DNA of 25,540 nt, taken from contig NZ_CALLWC010000068.1 in NCBI RefSeq assembly GCF_938015785.1, positions 1 to 25,540 on the forward strand, given 5' to 3'. Below, one piece after another: positions 1 through 7,924 of this stretch; position 1 is the first letter of the stretch; every line of letters starts with the position of its first letter. A program made the position numbers and the translations under genes. The notes beneath the pieces were generated by a model. It was not told the DNA's origin. It worked only from the letters and a program-made list of their open reading frames with translations, and did no database searches. Origin of the DNA: an uncultured Campylobacter sp. (GTDB lineage: Bacteria > Campylobacterota > Campylobacteria > Campylobacterales > Campylobacteraceae).

Positions 1-1137
1 GTAACCGCGCTCAAATTTGTTGTTGTGATAAACGATGTCGCCCGCAAGATAGGTCGGGCGCGCATCCTCGCGGATGACGACGCGATCCTTTTCGTCGCCG
101 AGCTGCGATGAGCGGATCCAAATTTTACCCTCCTGCTCATACATCTTACCGCTGCGCTCAAGCTTCTTAATCGTAGGCTCAAGCTCGCCGTAGAGGCTCT
201 TTTCGCTAGCCCAGTTTTGGATATGAATGCCCGCGTCTGCGAGATCTTTTCGGATAATCTTTAGCACTTCGTCCTTAGCAAACTCCGCAAGGATCAAAAC
301 GCGCGATTCGTCGCGGAAAATTTCATCGCCGAGCTCGGCGCGCGCAAGAGGGATGATCTCGTCGATATACTCGCCGCGGTAGTATTTCTCGGGGTAGCTC
401 ACGTCCTCGCCCGCGAGCTCGCGCGCACGAAGCGCGATCGAAGCGCCCAAAAGCTCGATCTGATTGCCCGCGTCGTTGATGTAGTACTCGGTATCGACGC
501 GGTGCCCCAGATAGCCGCCGATACGCGCGAACGTATCGCCGTAAACGGCGCCGCGCACGTGTCCGATATGAAGCGGACCAGTCGGATTGGCGCTGATGTA
601 TTCAAGCAGAATTTTTTGCGGCATAGCGGCGGAATTCCGCGCCTCATCGCAATTCGATGCTGCGAGGGAATTTGACGCCGCTTCGGAATTCTGCGAAATA
701 AAATTTTGCCTAGCATCGGAATTCTGCGATTTGGCGGTGTCGTTGCCTCTCGCAGCTAGATTTGCAGCACAGCCTTTGCTAGCAGGCTCACTCGCGTAAA
801 TCCTTTCCGAAGCCGGTAAAATTCCGCGTCCGAGCTCGGCATCATTTTTCGCAAAATCGCCGCCCAGTTTAAGGGCATCTTCAGCAAGTGCGCCCAACAC
901 AGCGGGCTTTAGATGAAAATTTAGATAGCCGTTCACCGCCGTGGCGCTTAGAATTTCGCTATCTTTAAATTTAGCCGCAAGCTCCTCGGCGATAAGCTTT
1001 GGCGCCTTTCGCAGCTCCTTAGCCAGCGCAAAAGCCTCAGGCGAGGCGTAATGAGCCAAACTTTTATCTTTTGGTTTTTCTAAAACGACTTTGCGAGATA
1101 AAATTTTAAAAATTTCGTTTAAGACTAAATTTTTCAA
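1..1137 (-). CDS. argS: Arginyl-tRNA synthetase, 3' end outside window, with an internal insertion
   Basis: Class I arginyl-tRNA synthetase, which charges tRNA-Arg in the cytoplasm. About 379 N-terminal codons are visible and the C-terminal part, including any KMSK motif, lies outside the window. I translated from a TTG at 1137, preceded by AAAGG; the product starts LKNLVLNEIFKIL, like the N-terminal additional domain of Campylobacter ArgS. The catalytic signature EYISANPTGPLHIGH (residues 179-193) and the following RGAVYGDT are intact, as is YYINDAGNQ further on. Between residues ~105 and ~172, just before the HIGH block, lies a low-complexity A/N/S-rich stretch with NS-containing repeats. 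The family normally has only about ten residues here (from memory of C. jejuni ArgS). The frame stays open, so the enzyme is presumably functional. It is first in the argS-tatA-gmk order of C. jejuni. Confidence 0.96.
   Translation of the reverse strand, partial: MKNLVLNEIFKILSRKVVLEKPKDKSLAHYASPEAFALAKELRKAPKLIAEELAAKFKDSEILSATAVNGYLNFHLKPAVLGALAEDALKLGGDFAKNDAELGRGILPASERIYASEPASKGCAANLAARGNDTAKSQNSDARQNFISQNSEAASNSLAASNCDEARNSAAMPQKILLEYISANPTGPLHIGHVRGAVYGDTFARIGGYLGHRVDTEYYINDAGNQIELLGASIALRARELAGEDVSYPEKYYRGEYIDEIIPLARAELGDEIFRDESRVLILAEFAKDEVLKIIRKDLADAGIHIQNWASEKSLYGELEPTIKKLERSGKMYEQEGKIWIRSSQLGDEKDRVVIREDARPTYLAGDIVYHNNKFERGY
622..825 (-). repeat. In-frame repetitive insertion inside argS
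   Basis: This roughly 200-base stretch encodes the extra ~68 residues of ArgS. It contains the perfect palindrome GCGGAATTCCGC (630-641) and two copies of CGGAATTCTGCGA (684-696 and 717-729). It also has GGAATTTGA followed by GAATTCTGCG (667-695), a pair that recurs at 9786-9810 in ribE. The boundaries are estimates from where recognisable ArgS sequence stops and resumes. Calling it an inserted element is inference. Confidence 0.6.
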
Positions 1138-1142
1138 ATCCT

Positions 1143-1355
1143 TTACGCCTTTTTAGTATCGCTGATTTCGGCGTCTTTAACCTCTTGCTCCATCTTTTTC
1201 TCGACCTTTTGCGGTTCGTCGTCCTCTTCCATCTCTTTTTTAAAAGTCTTTATGCCCTTGCCCACACCCTTTGCGAGCTCAGGGATCTTTTTAGCTCCGA
1301 AAAGTAACACGATAATCGCTAAGATAATTAGCAGTTGTTGAACGCTTACGCCCAT
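1143..1355 (-). CDS. tatA: Sec-independent translocase protein TatA
   Basis: TatA forms the pore of the twin-arginine pathway that exports folded proteins across the inner membrane. The 70-residue product has the family layout: a short periplasmic N-terminus, one membrane helix (about residues 6-20), a hinge and amphipathic helix containing FGAKKIPELAKGVGKG, and a charged E/K-rich tail. The AAGGAG ribosome site at 1361-1367 overlaps the stop codon of gmk, so the two are cotranscribed and probably coupled. The neighbours argS and gmk are the same as in C. jejuni (Cj1175c-Cj1177c). Confidence 0.96.
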   Translation of the reverse strand: MGVSVQQLLIILAIIVLLFGAKKIPELAKGVGKGIKTFKKEMEEDDEPQKVEKKMEQEVKDAEISDTKKA

Positions 1356-1365
1356 TTTTTCTCCT

Positions 1366-1980
1366 TTAAATTTTCCAAATTTCGATTAGCTTGCCTATGT
1401 CGCGGCTTGCCGTTTCTAGTTTGATAGTTTTATAGATTGATCTTAAATTTTCATACGCCGCTTCCAGGCGGTCGTTTATTATGAAATAATCATACTCGCC
1501 TAGGCGCTCCATCTCCTCTTGCGCGTTTTGCAGGCGTAAAGCAATATCGGCAGGATCATTATCGCCGCGAGCGCGTAACCTATCTCTAAGCTCCGACAAG
1601 CTCGGCGTAGTAATAAATACGCTAGTAAGCTCGCTTTTAGGCACTTTGCTACGCACGATCTCATATCCTTGCACATCGATGTCAAAAATCACGATCTTGC
1701 CCTGCTCAAGCTCGCTAGTAGCGGCTTTTAGCGAAGTACCATAGTATTTGCCGTGGACCAACGCCCACTCTAAAAACTCTCCGCGCTCGATGCCTGCGCG
1801 AAACTCGCTCTCGCTTATGAAATGATAATTCACACCATCCGCTTCGTCCGCACGCATTTCGCGCGTCGTAGAGGAGATCGAGAAGTATATCTGCTCGCCG
1901 AATTCTGTGATAAGACGCTTTATAAGCGTGCTTTTGCCGCTGCCGCTTGGACCGGAGACGAGCAAAATTTTGCCTTTCAC
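1366..1980 (-). CDS. gmk: Guanylate kinase
   Basis: Phosphorylates GMP to GDP with ATP in nucleotide metabolism. The 204-residue length is typical. The P-loop GPSGSGKST is at residues 10-18. The GMP-binding region STTREMRADEADGVNYHF and the downstream segment FLEWALVHGKYYGT are intact, as is the lid/adenine-binding part RLRARGDNDPADIALRL. The start is GTG at 1980; its G is also the last base of the TAG stop of the preceding acidic-protein gene (TAGTG), which implies translational coupling. Confidence 0.97.
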   Translation of the reverse strand: MKGKILLVSGPSGSGKSTLIKRLITEFGEQIYFSISSTTREMRADEADGVNYHFISESEFRAGIERGEFLEWALVHGKYYGTSLKAATSELEQGKIVIFDIDVQGYEIVRSKVPKSELTSVFITTPSLSELRDRLRARGDNDPADIALRLQNAQEEMERLGEYDYFIINDRLEAAYENLRSIYKTIKLETASRDIGKLIEIWKI

Positions 1981-4052
1981 TATCTATCTCCAAACGATAT
2001 GTCGATATTGATCTTAAAGTCCTTCAGCGCGTCTTTAGCGTCCTTACTGCCAGCAAATTTCTCGATCGTGTTTGCGATGCCCGCTTCTAGATCATCGCGC
2101 AGTTTGGTTTTCAGCTCCTCGGCGCTCGGTTTTTTACCGTGCTCGTTACGCAGCGACTCGCTTTTGGCGCTAGGCCCTAACTCGCTTGCCATAAGGCTGG
2201 CAAACTCCGCCGCAGCCGAAGCAGCAAGCTCATTTGGCATAGCTTGTGCGCCAAATTTCATCTCATTTACCTGCTCGGACGCACCAAATTTATGCGCTTT
2301 AAATTCGGTGCGCTCCGAAGGCTTTGAAGCATTAAATTTTATCTGCTGCGCGGCGCTCTTTGCGAGCTTGTCGGATTTAAATTGCTCGCTATCAGCGGAG
2401 CTTGCGGCAAACGAGTTTGCGAAATCGCCCTCCATAGCGCGCAAAAATCCGTCCGCAAACCCGCCGGCAACGCTATTGGCTTGCTCGCTTTGCTTCGGTA
2501 AATCCGAGGCATCTAATATGTGCGGCAAGTTTAGCTCCGAAAAATTTGGCGCAGGAGTGAAATTTGTAGTCCCGGTATTGCTAGAATTTGCAGAAGCTGC
2601 GAAATTTGCGCCAATTGAATTCCATGCTTCATTATGAGCAGACATAGGCGTATTCTGTGCAAGTCCGCCAGTAAATTCCATACTTTGAAACGGAACGGCG
2701 TTATAAAGATTTTCGCGAGGTATATCGCCCGCACCCGCTAACGCAATCGGCGTATCTGAAGCGACCTCGTATTGAGACGAAATTTGCGTTTTTTGAAAAT
2801 CCGTAGCCGCTTTATTTTTATCATGCGCAGATCTTTTATCCTCTTTTTCATCAGAAGCAAACGCAGCCGCGGCGAAATTATCATATCCGCCAAACTCCTC
2901 CACGGGCATGCCAGCGCTATCGAAAAGCCTAGAAAAATCCATATCAAATCCACTGTTAACAGACGCGCCAGCTGCATCTTGCACTACTTGCGAGGCAGAA
3001 TTTTTTTCATCTGTTTTATAGGCAAATGAGCCGTCTGATTCATGCTGTTTAAGCGTAACATCCACAGAGTCTTTCGCTTCCTCTAGATTAGGCGCAGCGT
3101 CTGCCTTTTTTTCAACGGCAATTTCATTAGAGCTGCCAGCTCTTTGCGGCTCGTCTTGCTGCGCAAGCGGTAAAGTTTCGCTTGCCCGTGTGGCGGGAAT
3201 TTCATCTTCTGTCTGCGATTTATTTGTTTTGAAATTCTTAGGATTTTCATCATCTAGCGCCGCTAGAGCTATCGGAGCGTCATCTTTTACGAGTGGAATT
3301 TCATCTTGAGGTGCGTGATTACCTTCGGCGGGTTCGCTTGTGCTGATACTATTTAGCGGTACATCCTCAGGGATATCGCTAGCAACTAAGTTTAGAGGCA
3401 TATCATCTGCGATATTATCCGCAATCTTTTCTGCGATGGCGTTAAGCGGCGTATCATCGGCGATGGTGTCCGCAAGAGCTGCTTCATCTGCAAGCTGTGA
3501 GAGTGGAATATCATCTGCGATCTCGTCCGTGCGCGGCATATCGCCTACCAACTGCGAAAGCGGCACATCATCTGCAATCTCGGGCGCTATATCGTTTGCC
3601 AGCTGTGAAAGCGGTATATCCTTGCCGGAGTCATAAAAGTTGTCCACGAGCTCTTCAAAATTACTGCCCGAAGCGGAATTTGCCTGATCAATCGCATCGA
3701 TCTCTTTCATCACAGAGCTTGCATCGGCAAATTCCTGAGCCATCTTCTGCTTAGCTTGAGCACTCATCGTCTGCAGCGAAAACTCGCTGATAAACGTGAT
3801 GAGCTCAAGCGGCGAAAAAGGCTTGCTCAAAGTATACCTAGCCCCGCTCGGAGATACGTTTTTGGGAGTCAAAAATAAAGTTTTATGAAGATCAAAATTT
3901 GAAATATCGTCGCCCGGTTCGTAGTTTTTTATAGCCAAATCGTATTCGCTCTCGTCCGCGCTATAATCCACCAGATCCGCCCCGATGCGCTCGCAGCAAA
4001 TATTTACGACACTTGCAACCTGCTCATTGTGATTGTCAAGTAAAATTTTCAT
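1980..4052 (-). CDS. Highly acidic repeat protein (Cj1178c-like)
   Basis: A 690-residue, strongly acidic protein of unknown function, at the position of the C. jejuni 'highly acidic protein' Cj1178c. Residues 1-95 look like a small folded domain, possibly a degenerate receiver (MKILLDNHNEQ, later YTLSKPFSPLELITFISEF). Residues ~144-265 hold about eight DxPL-type repeats (DIPLSQLA, DVPLSQLV, DIPLSQLA, DTPLNAIA, DMPLNLVA, DVPLNSIS, EIPL, APIALA) spaced mostly 13-20 residues apart. The middle is disordered A/S/N/E-rich sequence, including GANFAASANSSNTG. The end (from SAEELKTKLRDDLEAGI) is a compact conserved-looking helix and strand. ATG start with AAAAGG upstream. It is coupled to gmk by a one-base overlap. 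There is no membrane segment or signal peptide. Confidence 0.85.
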   Translation of the reverse strand: MKILLDNHNEQVASVVNICCERIGADLVDYSADESEYDLAIKNYEPGDDISNFDLHKTLFLTPKNVSPSGARYTLSKPFSPLELITFISEFSLQTMSAQAKQKMAQEFADASSVMKEIDAIDQANSASGSNFEELVDNFYDSGKDIPLSQLANDIAPEIADDVPLSQLVGDMPRTDEIADDIPLSQLADEAALADTIADDTPLNAIAEKIADNIADDMPLNLVASDIPEDVPLNSISTSEPAEGNHAPQDEIPLVKDDAPIALAALDDENPKNFKTNKSQTEDEIPATRASETLPLAQQDEPQRAGSSNEIAVEKKADAAPNLEEAKDSVDVTLKQHESDGSFAYKTDEKNSASQVVQDAAGASVNSGFDMDFSRLFDSAGMPVEEFGGYDNFAAAAFASDEKEDKRSAHDKNKAATDFQKTQISSQYEVASDTPIALAGAGDIPRENLYNAVPFQSMEFTGGLAQNTPMSAHNEAWNSIGANFAASANSSNTGTTNFTPAPNFSELNLPHILDASDLPKQSEQANSVAGGFADGFLRAMEGDFANSFAASSADSEQFKSDKLAKSAAQQIKFNASKPSERTEFKAHKFGASEQVNEMKFGAQAMPNELAASAAAEFASLMASELGPSAKSESLRNEHGKKPSAEELKTKLRDDLEAGIANTIEKFAGSKDAKDALKDFKINIDISFGDR

Positions 4053-4108
4053 TTATGGCCTTTTGGAAAAATTTTACTTATTTTAAGATATTTTTGGTTA
4101 TTAATTGC
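4053..4108. other. Short spacer where fliR lies in C. jejuni
   Basis: Only 56 AT-rich bases separate the acidic-protein gene from the ABC ATPase gene. In C. jejuni fliR (Cj1179c) occupies this position. No FliR remnant can be read here in any frame, so the loss was clean, or the gene never stood here. The spacer carries AAAAGG as ribosome site for the acidic protein and could hold a weak AT-rich promoter. Confidence 0.6.
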
Positions 4109-4750
4109 TTATATTTCTGCTAAATTTCGATCGTTTATGCGATAAACTTTGCTGCATTTTTGCGCCAAGCCCTCATCGTGCGTGACCAAAACTAGCGCGC
4201 CGCCGCTGTGTGAAACATACTCAAAGATCACGTCCATGACCTCGTTTGCGGTATCCTTGTCTAAATTTCCAGTAGGTTCGTCGGCAAAAATTATGCGCGG
4301 CTTTTTGCAAAGTATGCGAGCGATACTCACGCGCTGCTGCTGTCCGCCGCTAAGCTCGCCCACGCCTTGCTTTAAAGTATGTTCGATCTGAAGCTTTTTT
4401 AAAATTTCATCATCTATCGCATTATTCGTAAGTTTGGCGGCGAGTTCGATATTTTCACCGGAGGAAAAGCCCTTAAAAAGGTAGTGGGATTGAAATATTA
4501 TGCCGAAGTCATTGCGGCGGATTTTAAGTCTCTCATCGGAGCTTAGCTCGTAAATACTGCGTCCGCCGTAGATCACTTCGCCCGAATTCGGTTTTAAAAG
4601 CGTGCATAAAATATGAAGCAGGGTCGATTTGCCGCAGCCGCTAACGCCCAAAATGGCGATACTCTCGCCCTCCCCAACGCTTAAGCTTACATTTTCAAAG
4701 AGCGTATAATCATACGCGTGAGTAAGATTTACGCCCTTTAAAAGTTCCAT
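4109..4750 (-). CDS. ABC transporter ATP-binding protein, LolD/FtsE type
   Basis: ATPase subunit of an ABC system of the LolD/MacB/FtsE class (213 residues, one nucleotide-binding domain, no membrane part). Visible motifs: Walker A GVSGCGKST (~37-45), Q-loop FGIIFQSHYLF, signature LSGGQQQR, Walker B IIFADEPTGNLD and H-loop LVTHDE. The EPTGNLD form is characteristic of this class. It is the positional equivalent of Cj1180c. No permease gene adjoins it, so the partner must be elsewhere. It starts 3 bases from the tsf stop and is probably in the rpsB-tsf transcript. lolD-like is the best description; I would not assign the symbol on sequence alone. Confidence 0.9.
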   Translation of the reverse strand: MELLKGVNLTHAYDYTLFENVSLSVGEGESIAILGVSGCGKSTLLHILCTLLKPNSGEVIYGGRSIYELSSDERLKIRRNDFGIIFQSHYLFKGFSSGENIELAAKLTNNAIDDEILKKLQIEHTLKQGVGELSGGQQQRVSIARILCKKPRIIFADEPTGNLDKDTANEVMDVIFEYVSHSGGALVLVTHDEGLAQKCSKVYRINDRNLAEI

Positions 4751-4752
4751 AT

Positions 4753-5817
4753 TTAGCCGATTTGAGCCGCTACTTCGGCAGCGAAGTCTTCGCTCTTTTT
4801 CTCTAGGCCTTCGCCCACTTCGAAGCGGACGTATTTTACGATCTCGATTTTGCCACCTAGTTTTTTAGCTTCTTCCTCGATAACCTGCTCGACGGTTTTC
4901 TTATCGTCCATTACGTAAAATTGCCCTAGCAGCGTGAGGCGCTGATCGATCTGGGTATTATCGGCGATGAAGCGATCGATCTGACCCGGCAAAATTTTAT
5001 CCCAAATTTTTTCAGGCTTATTTTGCTTGCGAAGCTCGTCTTTTAAAGCTTCGATCTCTTTGGCTAAAATTTCATCGCTTAGATGCGCGCGCGAGCCGAA
5101 CTGCGGGATCTTATGAAGGGGCTTACCTAAGCGCACAAACTCCTCGTTTTCCTTCTCAAACTCACCTTTAAGAGCTAAGAATTCTTTTTCGATAAAATCA
5201 GGGTCAAGCTCTTTATAACTGATGACCTGAGGTTTCATCGCGGCTGCATGCATGCAGAGATTTTTTATAAGCTCCTTCGCACCCTCCGCAGTTCGCTCGC
5301 TGTCGCAAGCTGCGGCGATGATTACACCTACTCGACCGTTTGAGTGCAGATAACCGTTTACCACGCCGTTTGCGCCCGCCTTAATCGTCTCAAATCTTCT
5401 AACGACTAAATTTTCGCCGATCGTAGCGATCTGGCTCTTTAGATGCTCGTCAAATTTAACGCCGTCGATGATGCTGGAATTTAGCTCTTCGACACTGCTA
5501 ATTCCCTTGGTTTGGATATGTAGGGTGGTATTTTTAACTAAATTTATAAAATTTTGGTTTTTAGCTACGAAGTCGGTTTCGGAATTTATCTCGCTTATGG
5601 TGGCGATCTTATGATCCGCGCCCACTTCGACGCTTACTAAGCCCTCGCTAGCTAGGCGGTCGGCTTTTTTAGCAGCCTTTCCGAGGCCCTTTTCGCGAAG
5701 CAGATCGACGGCCTTGTCCATATCGCCGTCTGTTTCAACCAAAGCCTTTTTGCAATCCATCATCCCCGCTCCGGTGCTTTCGCGGAGCTCTTTTACCATT
5801 TGCGCGCTGATTTCCAT
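4753..5817 (-). CDS. tsf: Translation elongation factor Ts
   Basis: Guanine-nucleotide exchange factor for EF-Tu. The product is 354 residues, about the length of the long Campylobacter form. The N-terminal UBA-like domain contains VKELRESTGAGMMDCKKAL (residues ~9-27), and the EF-Tu-contacting TDFVAKN motif follows (~residues 80-86). A second typical block is the C-terminal IGQFYVMDDKKTVEQV-like segment (LLGQFYVMDDKKTVEQV). Its ATG overlaps the rpsB stop by one base (TAATG), the normal coupled rpsB-tsf arrangement. Confidence 0.98.
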   Translation of the reverse strand: MEISAQMVKELRESTGAGMMDCKKALVETDGDMDKAVDLLREKGLGKAAKKADRLASEGLVSVEVGADHKIATISEINSETDFVAKNQNFINLVKNTTLHIQTKGISSVEELNSSIIDGVKFDEHLKSQIATIGENLVVRRFETIKAGANGVVNGYLHSNGRVGVIIAAACDSERTAEGAKELIKNLCMHAAAMKPQVISYKELDPDFIEKEFLALKGEFEKENEEFVRLGKPLHKIPQFGSRAHLSDEILAKEIEALKDELRKQNKPEKIWDKILPGQIDRFIADNTQIDQRLTLLGQFYVMDDKKTVEQVIEEEAKKLGGKIEIVKYVRFEVGEGLEKKSEDFAAEVAAQIG

Positions 5818-6614
5818 TACTCTTCGTCCTCGCTTACGTCAAAATCCTCTTCGCTCATCGCCTCGGCTACGACTTCCTCTTTCTCCTCGTCGCTGACGGC
5901 TTCGCTCTGCTCGACATCCTCGCTTGCGTCTTGATCGCGAAGTGCCTTGCCTTCGTTGATCGCCTCAGCCATCTCTTGGCAGAAAAGCTGAACCGAGCGG
6001 ATCGCATCGTCGTTGCCGGGGATCGGGAAATCGACTACGTCCGGATCGCAGTTCGTATCCAAAGGCGCGATAACCGGCATTTTTAGGCGGTTAGCTTCCG
6101 CTACGGCGATCTTTTCTTTAACCACGTCGATGACGAAGATCATATCGGGAAGACCCTTCATATTGCGAATGCCGCCTAGATAAAGCTCGAGCTTCTCTTT
6201 TTTGCGGCGAAGCATTAGCGCCTCTTTTTTAGTTAGTAAATTTATCGAGCCGTCCTCTTCCATAGTCTCGATTACTTCGAGCTTGCGGATCGATTGCTTG
6301 ATAGTGGAAAAATTCGTCAGCATGCCGCCTAGCCATCTGTGGCTCACATAAGGCATGCCGCATTTTTCGGCGTACTCTTTTAGCGTCGCGCCGGCTTGCT
6401 TTTTGGTGCCTACGAAAAGTATCGTCTTGCCCTCGGCAGCCGCGTCGCGCACGATATTATAAGTGTAGCGGAAGTAGCGGATAGTTTTTTGTAGATCTAT
6501 GATATAGATACCTTTTCTCTCGCCGAAAATGAATTTTTTCATCTTCGGATTCCATCTGCGCGTTTGGTGTCCGAAATGAACGCCGCACTCTAGCAAATCT
6601 CTCATTGTTACCAT
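5817..6614 (-). CDS. rpsB: 30S ribosomal protein S2
   Basis: Small-subunit ribosomal protein uS2. Family signatures are clear: MRDLLECGVHFGHQTRRWNPKM at the N-terminus (here written only as a description of residues 4-25), FVGTKKQA, PYVSHRWLGGMLTNFSTI, and the IAPLDTNCDP segment. The 265 residues include an acidic D/E-rich tail of about 40 residues, as in other Campylobacter. The ATG is preceded by AAGGAGAAAAC. It heads the rpsB-tsf-ABC ATPase run and has a promoter-like TATAAT about 115 bases upstream. Confidence 0.98.
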   Translation of the reverse strand: MVTMRDLLECGVHFGHQTRRWNPKMKKFIFGERKGIYIIDLQKTIRYFRYTYNIVRDAAAEGKTILFVGTKKQAGATLKEYAEKCGMPYVSHRWLGGMLTNFSTIKQSIRKLEVIETMEEDGSINLLTKKEALMLRRKKEKLELYLGGIRNMKGLPDMIFVIDVVKEKIAVAEANRLKMPVIAPLDTNCDPDVVDFPIPGNDDAIRSVQLFCQEMAEAINEGKALRDQDASEDVEQSEAVSDEEKEEVVAEAMSEEDFDVSEDEE

Positions 6615-6918
6615 GAGTTTTCTCCTTGTGGGTTGCCCCGAAATTTAGTTTATTCCTCCGCATCCGCCCGTAAATCTACTCTAAATTTACAACTAAATCA
6701 AGGATTGATGCGTGTGAAATGAGATTGGAATTATATTTAAAATTTTATTAAAATAAGCTGATTATAAAAAACGAGGGATCAAGAGCGATATATTGACGCA
6801 AAGTTTATTATTTCGCCAAGATATCCTTGTAATAAAATTTTTTAATTTTTTATATAGTACATAAAAAATGGTTAAAAATTTTAGGAATCAACAAAGTTCT
6901 ATCGTTGATTTTTGGCAC
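6615..6918. other. AT-rich spacer between rpsB and the accessory gene trio
   Basis: About 300 bases without a supportable gene. It contains the rpsB ribosome site and candidate promoter in its left half. The right half (from ~6740) is very AT-rich, marking the change to the accessory patch. C. jejuni has cfa next to rpsB here; I see no trace of it. Confidence 0.5.
6730..6735 (-). promoter_or_regulatory. rpsB: Candidate -10 box for rpsB
   Basis: Read on the minus strand, TATAAT stands at 6735-6730, within an A/T-rich tract (AAATATAATTCC). This fits the Campylobacter sigma-70 promoter, which depends on the -10 box and upstream T-rich periodicity rather than a clear -35. It would give a leader of roughly 105-110 nt before rpsB. 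Confidence 0.45.
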
Positions 6919-7450
6919 TTAATACATCAACTTTGATAGGAAATTTTCAAATTCATTTACTATAAATTCATGAGTTTTTGTTTTATCTGCACCATTAATA
7001 ATATTGATACTATAGACTGTAGCAAATACAGCGAGTTGATTTACGCAAGTTAAAATTGTTGAAATTTGTCGTCCATATGCCATATAAATCAAAGCTGATA
7101 CAAATCCATCGTTCTCAGAATATTTTCTAATAACATGCGCCTTAACTTCATTGTCAATTTCGCCATTTAAAATTCCACAAATTTTAAATGCAATGTCAAT
7201 AAAGTAGCATATGTAAGCCATATCTGTATCGTCATAGTCATATTCCAATCTTACTTGCCATTGTGATTCAAAAAAAGGCGCAGACATCGGTAAAATTACT
7301 AAATTGTTTTTTAGACCCACGCAAAAGCGTATCTATAACAAGATTTGAAATTCTAACTTTGCCAAGCTTAAAGCCATAGAATTCATCTAAAAATTCTATA
7401 AAAATATTTTTGGCTTCAACTTTATTCTTAAAAAATCTTTCAAAGTCCAT
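6919..7450 (-). pseudogene. Hypothetical protein A of tandem trio, frameshifted
   Basis: Two overlapping minus-strand frames that read best as one ~175-residue gene. The first (7450-7268, ATG, AAGGAT upstream) runs MDFERFFKNKVEAKN... to FTDVCAFF and stops. The second frame takes over in 7320-7270 and continues as FESQWQVRLEYDYDD to the stop at 6919. A one-base change in the run of seven T (CCTTTTTTTG on the coding strand) would join them as ...DVCAFFESQWQVRL. The alternative GTG start at 7320 for the second part alone lacks a good ribosome site. I do not recognise the family. The C-terminus (NGADKTKTHEFIVNEFENFL) resembles that of the next gene. This could be a true pseudogene, slippage in a homopolymer, or a sequencing error. 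Confidence 0.6.
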
Positions 7451-7486
7451 ATTTTATCCTTATTTTAATCTTAGATTACGTAATAC

Positions 7487-7897
7487 TCAGATACCGAGCA
7501 ATTCGAATTCGGTTTTTATAAAATTCGTGACATCGCCGTTAGCTGCAAGAGTACAAGTTATAAAAATTTGTTTAATCAGTTTCAATTGTTCATCGGCACA
7601 TTTGTAATTGCACCTTTTAACTACTTTAAGTACAATTCTTTTATATGCATCTATTGACGAAAACAAATCAATAGTACGTATACCCTTGCTTTCCAATAGT
7701 ATTGTCAATAAAATTGCCTCTTTTTCAAGATTTTGATCTATTTCAGAATATTTATCAGATATTTTCATTGTATCATCTATATTTTCTCTATCTATATCTA
7801 TGCTGCTAGTAGTATCATCTTCATTATTATTTTTCACATTATAACTAATTGCCCAAACTATCATAACTAAAATTATAACAAATATGATATCTCCCAT
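7487..7897 (-). CDS. Hypothetical membrane-anchored protein B of tandem trio
   Basis: An intact 136-residue protein with a consensus AGGAGG ribosome site. Residues ~3-19 (IIFVIILVMIVWAISY) form one N-terminal membrane helix; a short acidic linker (NNNEDDTTSSIDIDREN) follows and then a helical soluble domain. The C-terminus, IFITCTLAANGDVTNFIKTEFELL, matches the pattern of the C-terminus of gene A (hydrophobic run, NG-D-T, FI--EFE-L), suggesting diverged paralogues. It lies 36 bases before gene A and 27 after gene C on the same strand, so the three are probably one operon. No known family recognised. Confidence 0.7.
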   Translation of the reverse strand: MGDIIFVIILVMIVWAISYNVKNNNEDDTTSSIDIDRENIDDTMKISDKYSEIDQNLEKEAILLTILLESKGIRTIDLFSSIDAYKRIVLKVVKRCNYKCADEQLKLIKQIFITCTLAANGDVTNFIKTEFELLGI

Positions 7898-7924
7898 AAA
7901 ATCCTCCTAATAAAAAATGACTGA

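Noticed and set aside
1822..2637. Long plus-strand open frame (271 codons) across gmk and the acidic-protein gene
   Set aside because: It is antisense to two well-supported genes and its translation is low-complexity A/S/L/F, as expected from the complement of acidic, GC-skewed codons.
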